Below, in pieces: positions 1 through 6,070 of a stretch of DNA of 12,115 nt; the stretch's first letter is position 1; every line of letters starts with the position of its first letter. The notes beneath the pieces were generated by a model, which saw nothing but the letters and a program-made list of their open reading frames with translations, had not been told where the DNA came from and ran no database searches. The position numbers and the translations under genes were made by a program. The stretch is from the NCBI GenBank assembly GCA_964612425.1, contig CAZTDX010000089.1:1-12115 (forward strand). The letters run 5' to 3'. The DNA comes from CAUJGP01 sp964612425 (GTDB lineage Bacteria > Bdellovibrionota > Bdellovibrionia > Bdellovibrionales > Bdellovibrionaceae).

Positions 1-196
1 ATCCTTTATACTGTTTAAAGAGAGATACTAATTCTGGTTGCTCTTCTAAATTGATTTCAACAAAAGAAGAGTAACTCTTTCCAAAATTCCTTACGAGCCA
101 TGTTTTACCAACTTGACGTGCTCCTCTTAAAAGAAGAGGTTTTCTTCGGGTTTTATTTTTCCACTTCTGCAGTTGCTGACTCGCCAATCTTTCCAT
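1..196 (-). CDS. AAA/P-loop ATPase, 5' part only (cut by window edge)
   Basis: The first 65 codons of a gene that runs off the left edge of the window. The translation begins MERLASQQLQKWKNK and has a clear Walker A motif GARQVGKT at residues 25-32, preceded by a basic stretch and the hydrophobic strand PLLLR. This N-terminus is typical of the AAA_14/DUF4143 class of predicted ATPases: a short leader, then 'RKPLLLRGARQVGKTWLVRNF', then 'FVEINLEE'. Such proteins are common, often laterally transferred and mostly of unknown role; the Walker B and C-terminal domains lie outside the window. The start is ATG at 194-196, with AAGGA at 203-207 spaced six bases upstream. The gene sits directly behind a 45-bp palindrome (206-250), which ends in the Shine-Dalgarno region, so the palindrome probably controls it. 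P-loop assignment is secure; the subfamily is inferred. Confidence 0.8.
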   Translation of the reverse strand, partial: MERLASQQLQKWKNKTRRKPLLLRGARQVGKTWLVRNFGKSYSSFVEINLEEQPELVSLFKQYKG

Positions 197-205
197 AATC
201 CATCC

Positions 206-250
206 TTATCCTTGTATAATATACAATATATGTATATTATACAAGGATAA
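206..250. repeat. 45-bp palindrome (20-bp arms, 5-nt spacer) upstream of the ATPase gene
   Basis: Positions 206-225 and 231-250 are exact reverse complements, separated by ATATA (226-230). Each arm also contains an internal dyad of the form TGTATA-N-TATACA (about 212-224 and 231-243), so the element is a palindrome of palindromes. It is almost pure A+T apart from the CCTTG/CAAGG ends. TATAAT hexamers lie inside it on both strands (215-220 on +, 236-241 on -). The left end overlaps the Shine-Dalgarno sequence of the ATPase gene (203-207). These properties suit an operator over a promoter, or an RNA hairpin that hides the ribosome binding site. It does not look like a GC-rich intrinsic terminator. 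Function is inferred. Confidence 0.85.
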
Positions 251-305
251 TTTAAGTGAATCTAGGCCAATAGGAAAGCTTTAGGCCATTTAGACTTTCT
301 CAAAA

Positions 306-781
306 TTAAACAATATACCCAACTGCCGGCTTTCCATTATGTGTATAATTTTTAATTACACTCACTAATTCGTATTCATTTCCGGCAACCAAATTTAATA
401 CTTTTAATCTTTCATTATGAGCTACGGCCGTCTCTATGACCTTCTGATCTAATTTTTTCAATTGCATTTTCAGTTAAATATAATTGGGCAGTATTGGAAT
501 TTACAATATTCAACTGGAACCACTCCACACTTGTTACCTTTGCTTGATTTTCAATATCCTTACTGTTAAATGATGCTTCATTATGATAAATAATACCTTT
601 GCTAGTGATAATAAAAGCGGTAAAATTTGATTCAAATTTTTCAGAAAGCTTGTCCTGTTTTTTCTGAATCTGAAGAATTTTCTTCCTTATTTTCCATTAT
701 CCAAATACCCGCAAACTCCTCCATGACCTGATTTTTCTGGCCTTTTGAAGAATTATTTTGGCAACTTGTTCCTAGAAACAT
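306..781 (-). pseudogene. Decayed small protein gene (possible lipoprotein) with two frameshifts
   Basis: Three reading frames, read in succession, make one coherent protein of about 155 residues. Frame 1 starts at ATG 779-781 (MFLGTSCQNNSSKGQ...) and stops at 641-643. Frame 2 opens after 697-699, includes the segment KLSEKFESNFTAFIITSKG, and stops at 415-417. Frame 3 carries VIETAVAHNERLKVLNLVAG and ends AVGYIV at TAA 306-308. Both breaks lie at runs of six A on the coding strand (658-663 and 453-458), and removing one A from each would restore a single frame. The Cys in MFLGTSC, with IVSIL encoded just upstream, suggests a truncated lipoprotein signal peptide, but no start upstream of ATG 779 is in frame. 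No family is recognised. It follows the 383-residue gene in the same direction. Sequencing error at homopolymers is the main alternative to real decay. Confidence 0.6.
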
Positions 782-797
782 CAGTATTGAAACTATA

Positions 798-1949
798 TTA
801 GAGTTTTATATTATTAATCGAATCCACTTTCTTTTTTAATTTTTTAAAATTTTCTGGTAGATTACTTGAAACTACAAATAAAAAAGGTTTACCAACAGGA
901 TTTCTCATCCACATAAGAGACGGCTTACCTTCAGCGTCGCATGCGATATCTTTTTGACCAATACAAGGCTGCCATGGAGACTTTCGGAGCTGAACGAGCT
1001 CTTCATTTATAGTCGCATTTTTTAAATAAAAATAATTGATTGTTGGATTAATCATGCTTGCATATATCGACTTACTTCTAAGTTCAAAAATCTTGTCTCC
1101 TATATTATACATTTCTGAGTAGGAAAGAAAATCTCCTCCCATAGGTTGATTTAAAAGAAAATAAGCTGCTTTAAATTCTCCATCAATAATTTGTTTAGTT
1201 ATGAGTTCATAGCTTAGCTTCTCGAGAGGCTTTAAGAACTTAGCTGTCCCCTTTTCGCTCTTGATCATTTCACGAGTTCTATAAACGTCAGCAGCATAAA
1301 TAAGGCCAGTTACTAAAGAATAAGAAGTCGTATTTAACGAATTCACTAAAAATGTGTCTACGTCAGCTAACTTTGATATTAAATTAAATGACTTATCTTT
1401 TAAGGATTTTAATTTGTAGTAGAGCAAAAGGTTATTAATGGTTTTAAATAAATTAAAGGGTTGTAGTTTATAAAGACTTGCCGGCACTTTGCAATTTATT
1501 GGACCTGCACTAATAATCTTCTCTAAACGGTCTATAAATATTTTTTGTGTTAGCAATTCACCTTCAATGCGTGCCATTTCCTTTGGACTCAACTTGCAAG
1601 CCTTGTCACACTTCTCTAACAACTGTACTTGTTTAACAGTGCTCAAACTCGAATTTTTATTTTTGGTCTGAATATCCACTAGACTCTTGATATCATCAGT
1701 CTTCTCTAATTTTCGATAGATTTTAAGACCCTCTTCTTCAAAGTTAGCTTCAGCATCAATCGTCAGCGCAAGCGCCATGGCGCATGACTTTGCTTCCTGA
1801 TCCGACATAGGCGCCTTTGTTTTATTCAGCAACTCGATGATTTCTGGATTTAAAGTTTCATCTTTTAAATTTAAAGCTAATATAAAAATGACTAAGATGA
1901 GTAAACTGAAACCCAAAATTTTAATATATTTTCCCAACGGTTTTTTCAT
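798..1949 (-). CDS. Membrane-anchored protein of unknown function (383 aa)
   Basis: I do not recognise this gene. The product begins MKKPLGKYIK, followed by a single hydrophobic segment at about residues 11-27 (ILGFSLLILVIFILALN); the long remainder has no other obvious membrane segment. This fits a signal anchor with a large periplasmic domain. The distal domain is rich in Lys and Leu and looks mostly helical. It has six cysteines (SCAMA, CDKAC, INCKV, QPCIGQ, IACD), which could form disulfides in the periplasm. The ATG at 1947-1949 is chosen over the upstream ATGs because GGAG lies eight bases before it and the signal anchor then starts at residue 1; starting at 2003 would add 18 residues across the leader hairpin. 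It lies behind the flagellin terminator, so it is probably transcribed separately. No motif indicates a function. Confidence 0.75.
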   Translation of the reverse strand: MKKPLGKYIKILGFSLLILVIFILALNLKDETLNPEIIELLNKTKAPMSDQEAKSCAMALALTIDAEANFEEEGLKIYRKLEKTDDIKSLVDIQTKNKNSSLSTVKQVQLLEKCDKACKLSPKEMARIEGELLTQKIFIDRLEKIISAGPINCKVPASLYKLQPFNLFKTINNLLLYYKLKSLKDKSFNLISKLADVDTFLVNSLNTTSYSLVTGLIYAADVYRTREMIKSEKGTAKFLKPLEKLSYELITKQIIDGEFKAAYFLLNQPMGGDFLSYSEMYNIGDKIFELRSKSIYASMINPTINYFYLKNATINEELVQLRKSPWQPCIGQKDIACDAEGKPSLMWMRNPVGKPFLFVVSSNLPENFKKLKKKVDSINNIKL

Positions 1950-1971
1950 TTTTTCAACTCCACACATTATA

Positions 1972-1998
1972 TTTAAAAGCGATTCAACGAAGAATCGC
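1972..1998 (-). terminator. Small hairpin followed by TTTT in the leader of the 383-aa gene
   Basis: On the - strand GCGATTC (1998-1992) and GAATCGC (1985-1979) form a seven-base-pair stem with a six-base loop, followed directly by TTTTAAA. It lies 46 bases downstream of the flagellin terminator arm and 30 bases before the start codon of the 383-aa gene. It could be a weak second terminator or an attenuator. The stem is short and the T-run is only four bases, so the call is tentative. Confidence 0.35.
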
Positions 1999-2035
1999 AT
2001 CAAACATGTACTTAGTCACATCATTTTTTCATTCC

Positions 2036-2077
2036 GCAAAAACAACAAGAGCTAGCATTTTTATGCTAGCTCTTGTT
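2036..2077 (-). terminator. Intrinsic terminator of the flagellin gene
   Basis: A perfect 15-bp inverted repeat: AACAAGAGCTAGCAT at 2044-2058 pairs with 2063-2077, leaving a four-base loop at 2059-2062. Read on the - strand it is followed by GTTTTTG (2043-2037). It begins 50 bases after the flagellin stop codon and is correctly oriented for it. This is the strongest terminator in the window, in keeping with a highly expressed flagellin transcript. Confidence 0.9.
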
Positions 2078-2126
2078 TAGAATTACACAAATTCTATTGA
2101 GTCGTTAAAAACTATTAACTGCTTGA

Positions 2127-2960
2127 TCAGCCTAACAATTTTAACGCTAATTGGTTCACTTGATTGGCTTGTGCTAAAGTGGAAGTTGATGCTTGCAATA
2201 AGATGTTATTGCGAGTCATCTCTGCAGAAGCTTGAGCCACATCGGTATCTCTAATACGAGAATTCGCTGCACTCAAATTTTCTTCACTAACCGCCAAGTT
2301 ATCAATTGTTGATGTTAAACGATTTTGAAGAGCTCCCAGATTCGCGCGCATTCCGTTAACCGTAGACTGGGCCGTATCCAGAGACGCCAACGCTGATTGC
2401 GCACCCTCTTTTGTTGTGTAGTTAACATCTGCTAATCCCAAAGCATCAAGTGTTGCAACGTTGCTGCTAGCATCAAATGAAATTCGATCTTCTGATTCAT
2501 TATTGTAGATACCAACTTGGAAATCAAAAGCCGGTGTAGAGCCGTCCAATAATTTTGTTTTTCCCCAAGTTGTTACGTTAGAAATCCTTTGCATTTCATC
2601 CTTTAACTGTTGAACTTCCTTGTCAAGGAAACCTCTCTCAGTTTCACCAACAGTATCAGATGCCGCTTGGATTCCCAATTCACGCAAACGAACGATAATG
2701 TTTGAAACTTCATTCAAACCACCCTCTGCTGTTTGCACCATGGAAATACCATCGTTAGCGTTACGATTGGCTTGTCGAACTGATCTGATTTGCGCTTTCA
2801 TATTTTCAGAAATCGCTAATCCGGCAGCGTCATCGGCAGCAATATTAATTCTGCTTCCGCTCGCTAATTGACTCATACTTTTACCGATATTTCGTTGTGA
2901 ACCAACGAGATTTCTCTGCGCATTGATCGCAGCAATGTTTGTCGTTACTCTAAATCCCAT
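2127..2960 (-). CDS. fliC: Flagellin (277 aa, D0/D1 core only)
   Basis: Structural subunit of the flagellar filament, exported by the flagellar type III system and polymerised outside the cell. The N-terminal D0/D1 region (about residues 1-140) has the family hallmarks: TTNIAAINAQRNL, LASGSRINIAADDAAGLAIS (near 32-51) and NDGISMVQTAEGGLNEV. The C-terminal D1/D0 region (about 185-277) has SRIRDTDVAQASAEMTRNN and ends ANQVNQLALKLLG. The middle is only about 45 residues, so the variable D2/D3 domains seen in enterobacterial flagellins (about 500 aa) are absent. The RLRELGIQ segment (91-98) is the conserved D1 helix that holds the TLR5-contact region in other flagellins. The ATG is preceded by AAGGGG at a spacing of seven bases. 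Transcription is predicted from the sigma28-type promoter at 3154-3180 and ends at 2036-2077. It stands alone, with no other flagellar gene recognised with confidence nearby. Confidence 0.97.
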   Translation of the reverse strand: MGFRVTTNIAAINAQRNLVGSQRNIGKSMSQLASGSRINIAADDAAGLAISENMKAQIRSVRQANRNANDGISMVQTAEGGLNEVSNIIVRLRELGIQAASDTVGETERGFLDKEVQQLKDEMQRISNVTTWGKTKLLDGSTPAFDFQVGIYNNESEDRISFDASSNVATLDALGLADVNYTTKEGAQSALASLDTAQSTVNGMRANLGALQNRLTSTIDNLAVSEENLSAANSRIRDTDVAQASAEMTRNNILLQASTSTLAQANQVNQLALKLLG

Positions 2961-2975
2961 ATTTATCCCCTTTTA

Positions 2976-2996
2976 CTATGGTTTATTAAATTTCAA
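2976..2996 (-). CDS. Putative six-codon leader ORF upstream of flagellin
   Basis: The flagellin leader has a textbook Shine-Dalgarno sequence AGGAGG at 3002-3007, 41 bases from the flagellin ATG and so too far to serve it. Five bases after it lies TTG (2994-2996), opening the reading frame TTG-AAA-TTT-AAT-AAA-CCA-TAG, which stops at 2976-2978, 15 bases before the flagellin start. The flagellin gene has its own AAGGGG site. The mini-ORF could be a translated leader peptide, or AGGAGG could be a ribosome standby site. Nothing proves translation. Confidence 0.35.
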   Translation of the reverse strand: MKFNKP

Positions 2997-3025
2997 AATC
3001 GCCTCCTTGTGATATGTTTTAAGTA

Positions 3026-3039
3026 GAGCATCCGAGCTC
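3026..3039 (-). promoter_or_regulatory. GGA-loop hairpin in the flagellin leader (possible CsrA/RsmA site)
   Basis: On the - strand the RNA GAGC-UCGGAU-GCUC folds into a four-base-pair stem with a six-base loop that contains GGA. GGA in an apical loop is the preferred target of CsrA/RsmA-type regulators, which are known to repress flagellin translation in Bacillus. Further GGA motifs occur at the AGGAGG (3002-3007) and overlapping the flagellin Shine-Dalgarno sequence. The stem is short; the link to CsrA is inference only. Confidence 0.25.
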
Positions 3040-3153
3040 AACCTTTTTAAAAAGAACTAAACTTCCAAAATGTTTTTTAAACTTCTTCCTTGATGCGCCC
3101 CCTTTCTTTGCCACTCTTGAAAATTAAATTGATGGCATACTGTTGACGCTTTT

Positions 3154-3180
3154 CTATCGGTGTGTGGGTGTGTCTCTTTA
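3154..3180 (-). promoter_or_regulatory. Sigma28 (FliA)-type promoter for flagellin
   Basis: On the - strand, TAAA (3180-3177) is followed by exactly 15 bases and then ACCGATAG (3161-3154). The sigma28 consensus is TAAA-N15-GCCGATAA, so the -35 core and the spacing are exact and six of the eight -10 positions match. Sigma28 controls late flagellar genes including flagellin, so both position and direction make sense. The start site would fall near 3147, giving a leader of about 185 nt before the flagellin ATG. Confidence 0.75.
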
Positions 3181-3264
3181 CGAGACTTAAGAATCGTTTT
3201 TGATTTTTTTTGTCATTTTTTTGGCGGTATTGAATTGATTCTCACTTTCAGATCTAAAGTCTTG

Positions 3265-3344
3265 CGGGGCACCGTGGAAACTCCTGGACTTAATTTTAAA
3301 TCCGGCGCACCGAAGAAGAATCGTCAGTGCCACCAGGAAGGTGC
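3265..3344 (+). ncRNA. Candidate structured leader RNA upstream of the 3385 gene
   Basis: About 80 bases can fold into a nested set of helices: GCACC 3269-3273 with GGTGC 3340-3344, TCCTGG 3282-3287 with CCAGGA 3333-3338, GGCGC 3304-3308 with GTGCC 3327-3331 (one G-U pair), and CGA 3311-3313 with TCG 3321-3323 at the tip. The segment is visibly more GC-rich than its T-rich surroundings. It lies 40 bases before the start codon of the 3385 gene, so it could be a 5' leader element or a separate small RNA. I compared it from memory with common riboswitch classes (c-di-GMP-I, TPP, cobalamin, glycine, fluoride, ZTP) and saw no match. The fold was drawn by hand and some pairs may be chance. Confidence 0.35.
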
Positions 3345-3384
3345 ATAAAATACTAGGATGGTAAACTCCACGGAAAGGGAGACC

Positions 3385-4239
3385 ATGAAAAGGATTTTAT
3401 TGAGCCTTCTCATATTTTTAATTCACACATCTGTTGCGTTAAGCGCAGAAATCCATGTGATTCAGGTTAAACGAAATATTCCCATGACAGATGATGAACC
3501 CATCTACAAAGACTATTATATCTCTGGCGGAACAAAAAATGGCTTAAAAACAAATCTTGTTGTTCCCGTCGTTCGATGGATCAATTTACGTGAAAATAAT
3601 CAAGCTCAAGACCAAGCGCTAAAAATACTCGAACCTGTCGCGTGGCTAAAAATAATTTATGTCCAGGATCAGCTTTCTATTGCGCGTTTGTATGAAACAG
3701 CAAACTACAAAAATGATCCCGTTCTCGATCAGCCAGGGGTTATGATGGGTGACCTTATTAGTCTGGAAAATTCTTATTTAGCAAAACCAAACAAAGTTTT
3801 ACCTAGAGATAGCATGCAAGTCATTGAAAGTAAAAAAAGCGAAGAACCAAAACACGAAAGTAGTCGCAGCAGCAATACCACTCTCCCCTCTGAAAAAATT
3901 ACTAATCAAAAGTCTCCAGCCCAAAATGGTGCGCCTGCGGGAGCTAACGACTCTTCGAATTTACTCTCCCCCGTTGTAACAGTTCCTTCAAGCCCTTCAA
4001 AAGAAGCCGCTCCCTCGCCGGTTGTGGCACAACCTCCACCATTATCGACCGCTTCAGCAACCCTTTCTTCTCCCAACACTGACGCTAAACCCACAGTTAT
4101 CAAAGACAACGCCACTCAAGAGACCACTCCTGCCTTTTCGCCTTCTGCACCGTCACTAACGCCTCCACCTCAAGTGCCAGCGTCTGGTCAGTCGCCCTCC
4201 TCTGCAACTGCAGATCCCAATATGGAAGGGTCTATATAG
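3385..4239 (+). CDS. Secreted protein with a FlgT/CsgG-like beta domain and a Pro/Ser-rich tail
   Basis: The product is 284 residues. A signal peptide occupies residues 1 to about 21 (MKRILLSLLIFLIHTSVALSA), so it is exported. Residues about 22-130 look like a small beta domain. The pattern 'YYISGGTKNGLKTNLVVPVVR ... VAWLKIIYVQDQLSIARLYETAN ... GVMMGDLISLE' recalls the C-terminal domain of FlgT and similar periplasmic proteins, in which a Gly-Leu turn, a valine-rich strand and a closing 'GD.v' recur. This is a pattern impression, not a firm family call. Residues about 145-284 are low-complexity (Pro, Ser, Ala, Thr), probably disordered, perhaps a cell-wall-spanning or surface linker. The ATG at 3385 is preferred to the one at 3358 because AAGGGAG precedes it and the signal peptide begins there. 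prmA follows after 86 bases with no terminator between. Confidence 0.75.
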   Translation: MKRILLSLLIFLIHTSVALSAEIHVIQVKRNIPMTDDEPIYKDYYISGGTKNGLKTNLVVPVVRWINLRENNQAQDQALKILEPVAWLKIIYVQDQLSIARLYETANYKNDPVLDQPGVMMGDLISLENSYLAKPNKVLPRDSMQVIESKKSEEPKHESSRSSNTTLPSEKITNQKSPAQNGAPAGANDSSNLLSPVVTVPSSPSKEAAPSPVVAQPPPLSTASATLSSPNTDAKPTVIKDNATQETTPAFSPSAPSLTPPPQVPASGQSPSSATADPNMEGSI

Positions 4240-4289
4240 ATTATCTTTTATTGCGAAATGCTTGCTGACAACTTTAAAAATTATCGATA

Positions 4290-4321
4290 AGGTCCTCGCT
4301 CTAATCTTCATATGAGGGCCT
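4290..4321 (+). promoter_or_regulatory. Hairpin masking the prmA ribosome binding site
   Basis: AGGTCCTC (4290-4297) can pair with GAGGGCCT (4314-4321) over eight base pairs, including one G-U pair, with a 16-base loop. The 3' arm contains GAGGG, the only good Shine-Dalgarno sequence for the prmA ATG at 4326. Folding would therefore hide the site. This suggests translational control of prmA, but conservation is unknown. Confidence 0.4.
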
Positions 4322-4325
4322 AACC

Positions 4326-5240
4326 ATGAGTACAAGCAGCTCCCCTAACGAAACTTATTTTAAAGTTCGCATTAAAAAAATACCCGCGAGCCTTGAGTCT
4401 GACGTTACTGAATTAAGTTTTCAGCATCAATGCGAAGGACTCTCAGAAGCACTCAACTATGTACAAAAAGATCTTGTTTATGATCCTGAGATTCGCCCGC
4501 AACGTTTTCATGACGTCGATGTTTTTTTTACTACAAAACCAGACTCCGATTACTTCGAGTCCCTTAAGCAATTGAGCGAATCCATTTCCTACGAAATTAT
4601 AGAAGAGGTCCATAAAGATTGGCTTGAGGAATGGAAAAAAGGGTTTAAGCCCTTTCGCCTTGTTGGGCCTTTTTGGGTGGTGCCCTCATGGTTTGAGTCG
4701 CCGCCAGAAGCTGAATCGCCTTTGTTTATCGACCCCGGGATGGCATTTGGTACAGGAACTCATGCCACCACACAAATGGCTGCTGCTCTTATTTACCGAG
4801 CCTTTAAAAATCGAGTGGGCGAGACCTCCTCTTGGTCGGTTCTCGATGTAGGAACTGGCACCGCCATTTTGGCTATGCTCTCCAAAATTTCTGGGGCAAG
4901 GTCCGTAACCGGAATTGATATTGACCCAGAAGCTCGACGAGTGGGCCGAGAAAATGTTTCTCGCAATCAGGTTCCTGATATTAACATCCCTGATCTTCTC
5001 CTTGAGGAAATCCCTGAAACTTATAACCTTGTTGTTGCTAATATTATTGATGGTGTTTTATTGACACTCAAAAACGATTTATGTCGAGTCACGCAAAAGG
5101 GAGGTTATTTAATTATCACCGGTATTTTGGAGGAGCGTGAAAATCGTTTTATGGAAGAGTTTTTGCAAAACACCTCTTTAAAGATTGAAATGCGACTCAC
5201 TAAGGATGAGTGGGTTGGATTTTTATTATCTCATTCGTAA
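4326..5240 (+). CDS. prmA: Ribosomal protein L11 methyltransferase
   Basis: A class I S-adenosylmethionine-dependent methyltransferase that trimethylates ribosomal protein L11 in the cytoplasm. The protein has 304 residues, the usual length. Family signatures appear in order: DWLEEWKKGFKPF at 98-110; IDPGMAFGTGTHATT at 135-149, the PrmA hallmark that positions substrate and cofactor; SAM-binding motif I VLDVGTGTAILA at 172-183; the acidic segment GIDIDPEA at 197-204 that binds the ribose; and LVVANIIDGVL at 235-245 with GGYLIITGIL at 259-268. Motif I reads GTGT where many homologues have GCGS/GTGS, a conservative change. The start follows GAGGG by seven bases. rsmE begins six bases after the stop, so the two are almost certainly co-transcribed; this pairing is common in bacteria. 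Confidence 0.95.
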   Translation: MSTSSSPNETYFKVRIKKIPASLESDVTELSFQHQCEGLSEALNYVQKDLVYDPEIRPQRFHDVDVFFTTKPDSDYFESLKQLSESISYEIIEEVHKDWLEEWKKGFKPFRLVGPFWVVPSWFESPPEAESPLFIDPGMAFGTGTHATTQMAAALIYRAFKNRVGETSSWSVLDVGTGTAILAMLSKISGARSVTGIDIDPEARRVGRENVSRNQVPDINIPDLLLEEIPETYNLVVANIIDGVLLTLKNDLCRVTQKGGYLIITGILEERENRFMEEFLQNTSLKIEMRLTKDEWVGFLLSHS

Positions 5241-5246
5241 AAATTT

Positions 5247-6044
5247 ATGCGACGCTATTTTTTAAATGAAAAACTAGAAATCAACCAGGACTTGACCATT
5301 CAAGGTGACCTTTACCATCATATTTTTGATGTTTGCCGTCTCCAACAAGGTCAACATTTTGAACTGATCAATGAGTCCGGGTGGGCCTACCTGGTGGTCG
5401 TCCTTAATGTCGGTAAAAAATCTTCCAGCGTAAAAGTTCTGGAAGAACGCTCCATCCCTTCGCTGAAGCTCCCCCATATTCATCTTTATCTAAGTTTTCC
5501 CAAAGTACCCACTTTTGAATCGATTGTGGAAAAGTCCGTGGAAATGGGTGTAAAAACGATCATTCCCTTTCTTTCTGACTACAGTCACATTAGGACAAAA
5601 TCGCAATTTCCCTCCGAAAAAATTCAGCGATGGAAAAAAATTATCTTGCAAGCTATGCAGCAAAGCGCACGAAGTGACCTACTTCAGATTCAAGAAGTGC
5701 AAACGCTAACGTCTATTTTAGAATCGCTCAAGAGTCCGAGCCCAATAAAATCCTTAAACGTCATCGCCTACGAAGGCGAATCTCCCTGCACATTAAAAGA
5801 CTATTTGAAGAAGTCTAGAGCTGCGGCAGTTTCTGAATCGACTTCAAGTTCTCAAGTAGACGGCAACTCTATCATTCAAAAAATTAATGTTTTCGTAGGT
5901 AGTGAGGGCGGGTTTTCCGACCAAGAAATCGAAGCCTTTAAAAAACTCGACCTTGTGCCAGTCACATTAGGCGATCAAGTTTTACGAGTGGAAACCGCTT
6001 GCATGACCTTAGTCTCAAGCTTAAAGTATGAATTTGAAATATAA
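5247..6044 (+). CDS. rsmE: 16S rRNA m3U1498 methyltransferase
   Basis: A SPOUT-fold (knotted) methyltransferase that methylates N3 of U1498 in 16S rRNA. The 265 residues start MRRYFLNEK, as in the family, with a PUA-like N-terminal domain containing HHIFDVCRL. The catalytic domain shows KVPTFESIVEKSVEMGV (86-102), RWKKIILQAMQQSARS (128-143), FVGSEGGFSDQEIE (216-229) and LGDQVLRVETA (241-251); the last two form the knot that holds SAM. Most homologues have GPEGG where this one has GSEGG. A Ser-rich insert near residues 188-212 makes it about 20 residues longer than usual. No Shine-Dalgarno sequence is visible before the ATG, which lies six bases after prmA, so translation probably depends on coupling to prmA. 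Confidence 0.93.
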   Translation: MRRYFLNEKLEINQDLTIQGDLYHHIFDVCRLQQGQHFELINESGWAYLVVVLNVGKKSSSVKVLEERSIPSLKLPHIHLYLSFPKVPTFESIVEKSVEMGVKTIIPFLSDYSHIRTKSQFPSEKIQRWKKIILQAMQQSARSDLLQIQEVQTLTSILESLKSPSPIKSLNVIAYEGESPCTLKDYLKKSRAAAVSESTSSSQVDGNSIIQKINVFVGSEGGFSDQEIEAFKKLDLVPVTLGDQVLRVETACMTLVSSLKYEFEI

Positions 6045-6070
6045 AAGTTTTTAAGATGATGGAGACGTCA

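Noticed and set aside
206..250. The 45-bp palindrome as an insertion-sequence end or miniature transposon
   Set aside because: No target-site duplication, no second copy and no transposase are visible, and it sits exactly at the ATPase promoter and ribosome site.
1489..1671. 60-codon frame on the + strand
   Set aside because: It lies wholly antisense within the 383-aa gene, has no ribosome site and no recognisable protein features.
1950..2003. Upstream start that would lengthen the 383-aa protein by 18 residues
   Set aside because: The extension overlaps the leader hairpin, has no suitable Shine-Dalgarno sequence, and would push the signal anchor away from the N-terminus.
1837..2055. 72-codon + strand frame spanning the start of the 383-aa gene and the flagellin terminator
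   Set aside because: Its basic, Phe/Ile/Lys-rich product is what the complement of a signal anchor and AT-rich DNA gives, and it overlaps the terminator hairpin.
3160..3348. 62-codon + strand frame between flagellin and the secreted-protein gene
   Set aside because: It begins in the flagellin promoter, is low in complexity, lacks a ribosome site, and its second half is better explained as a structured RNA.
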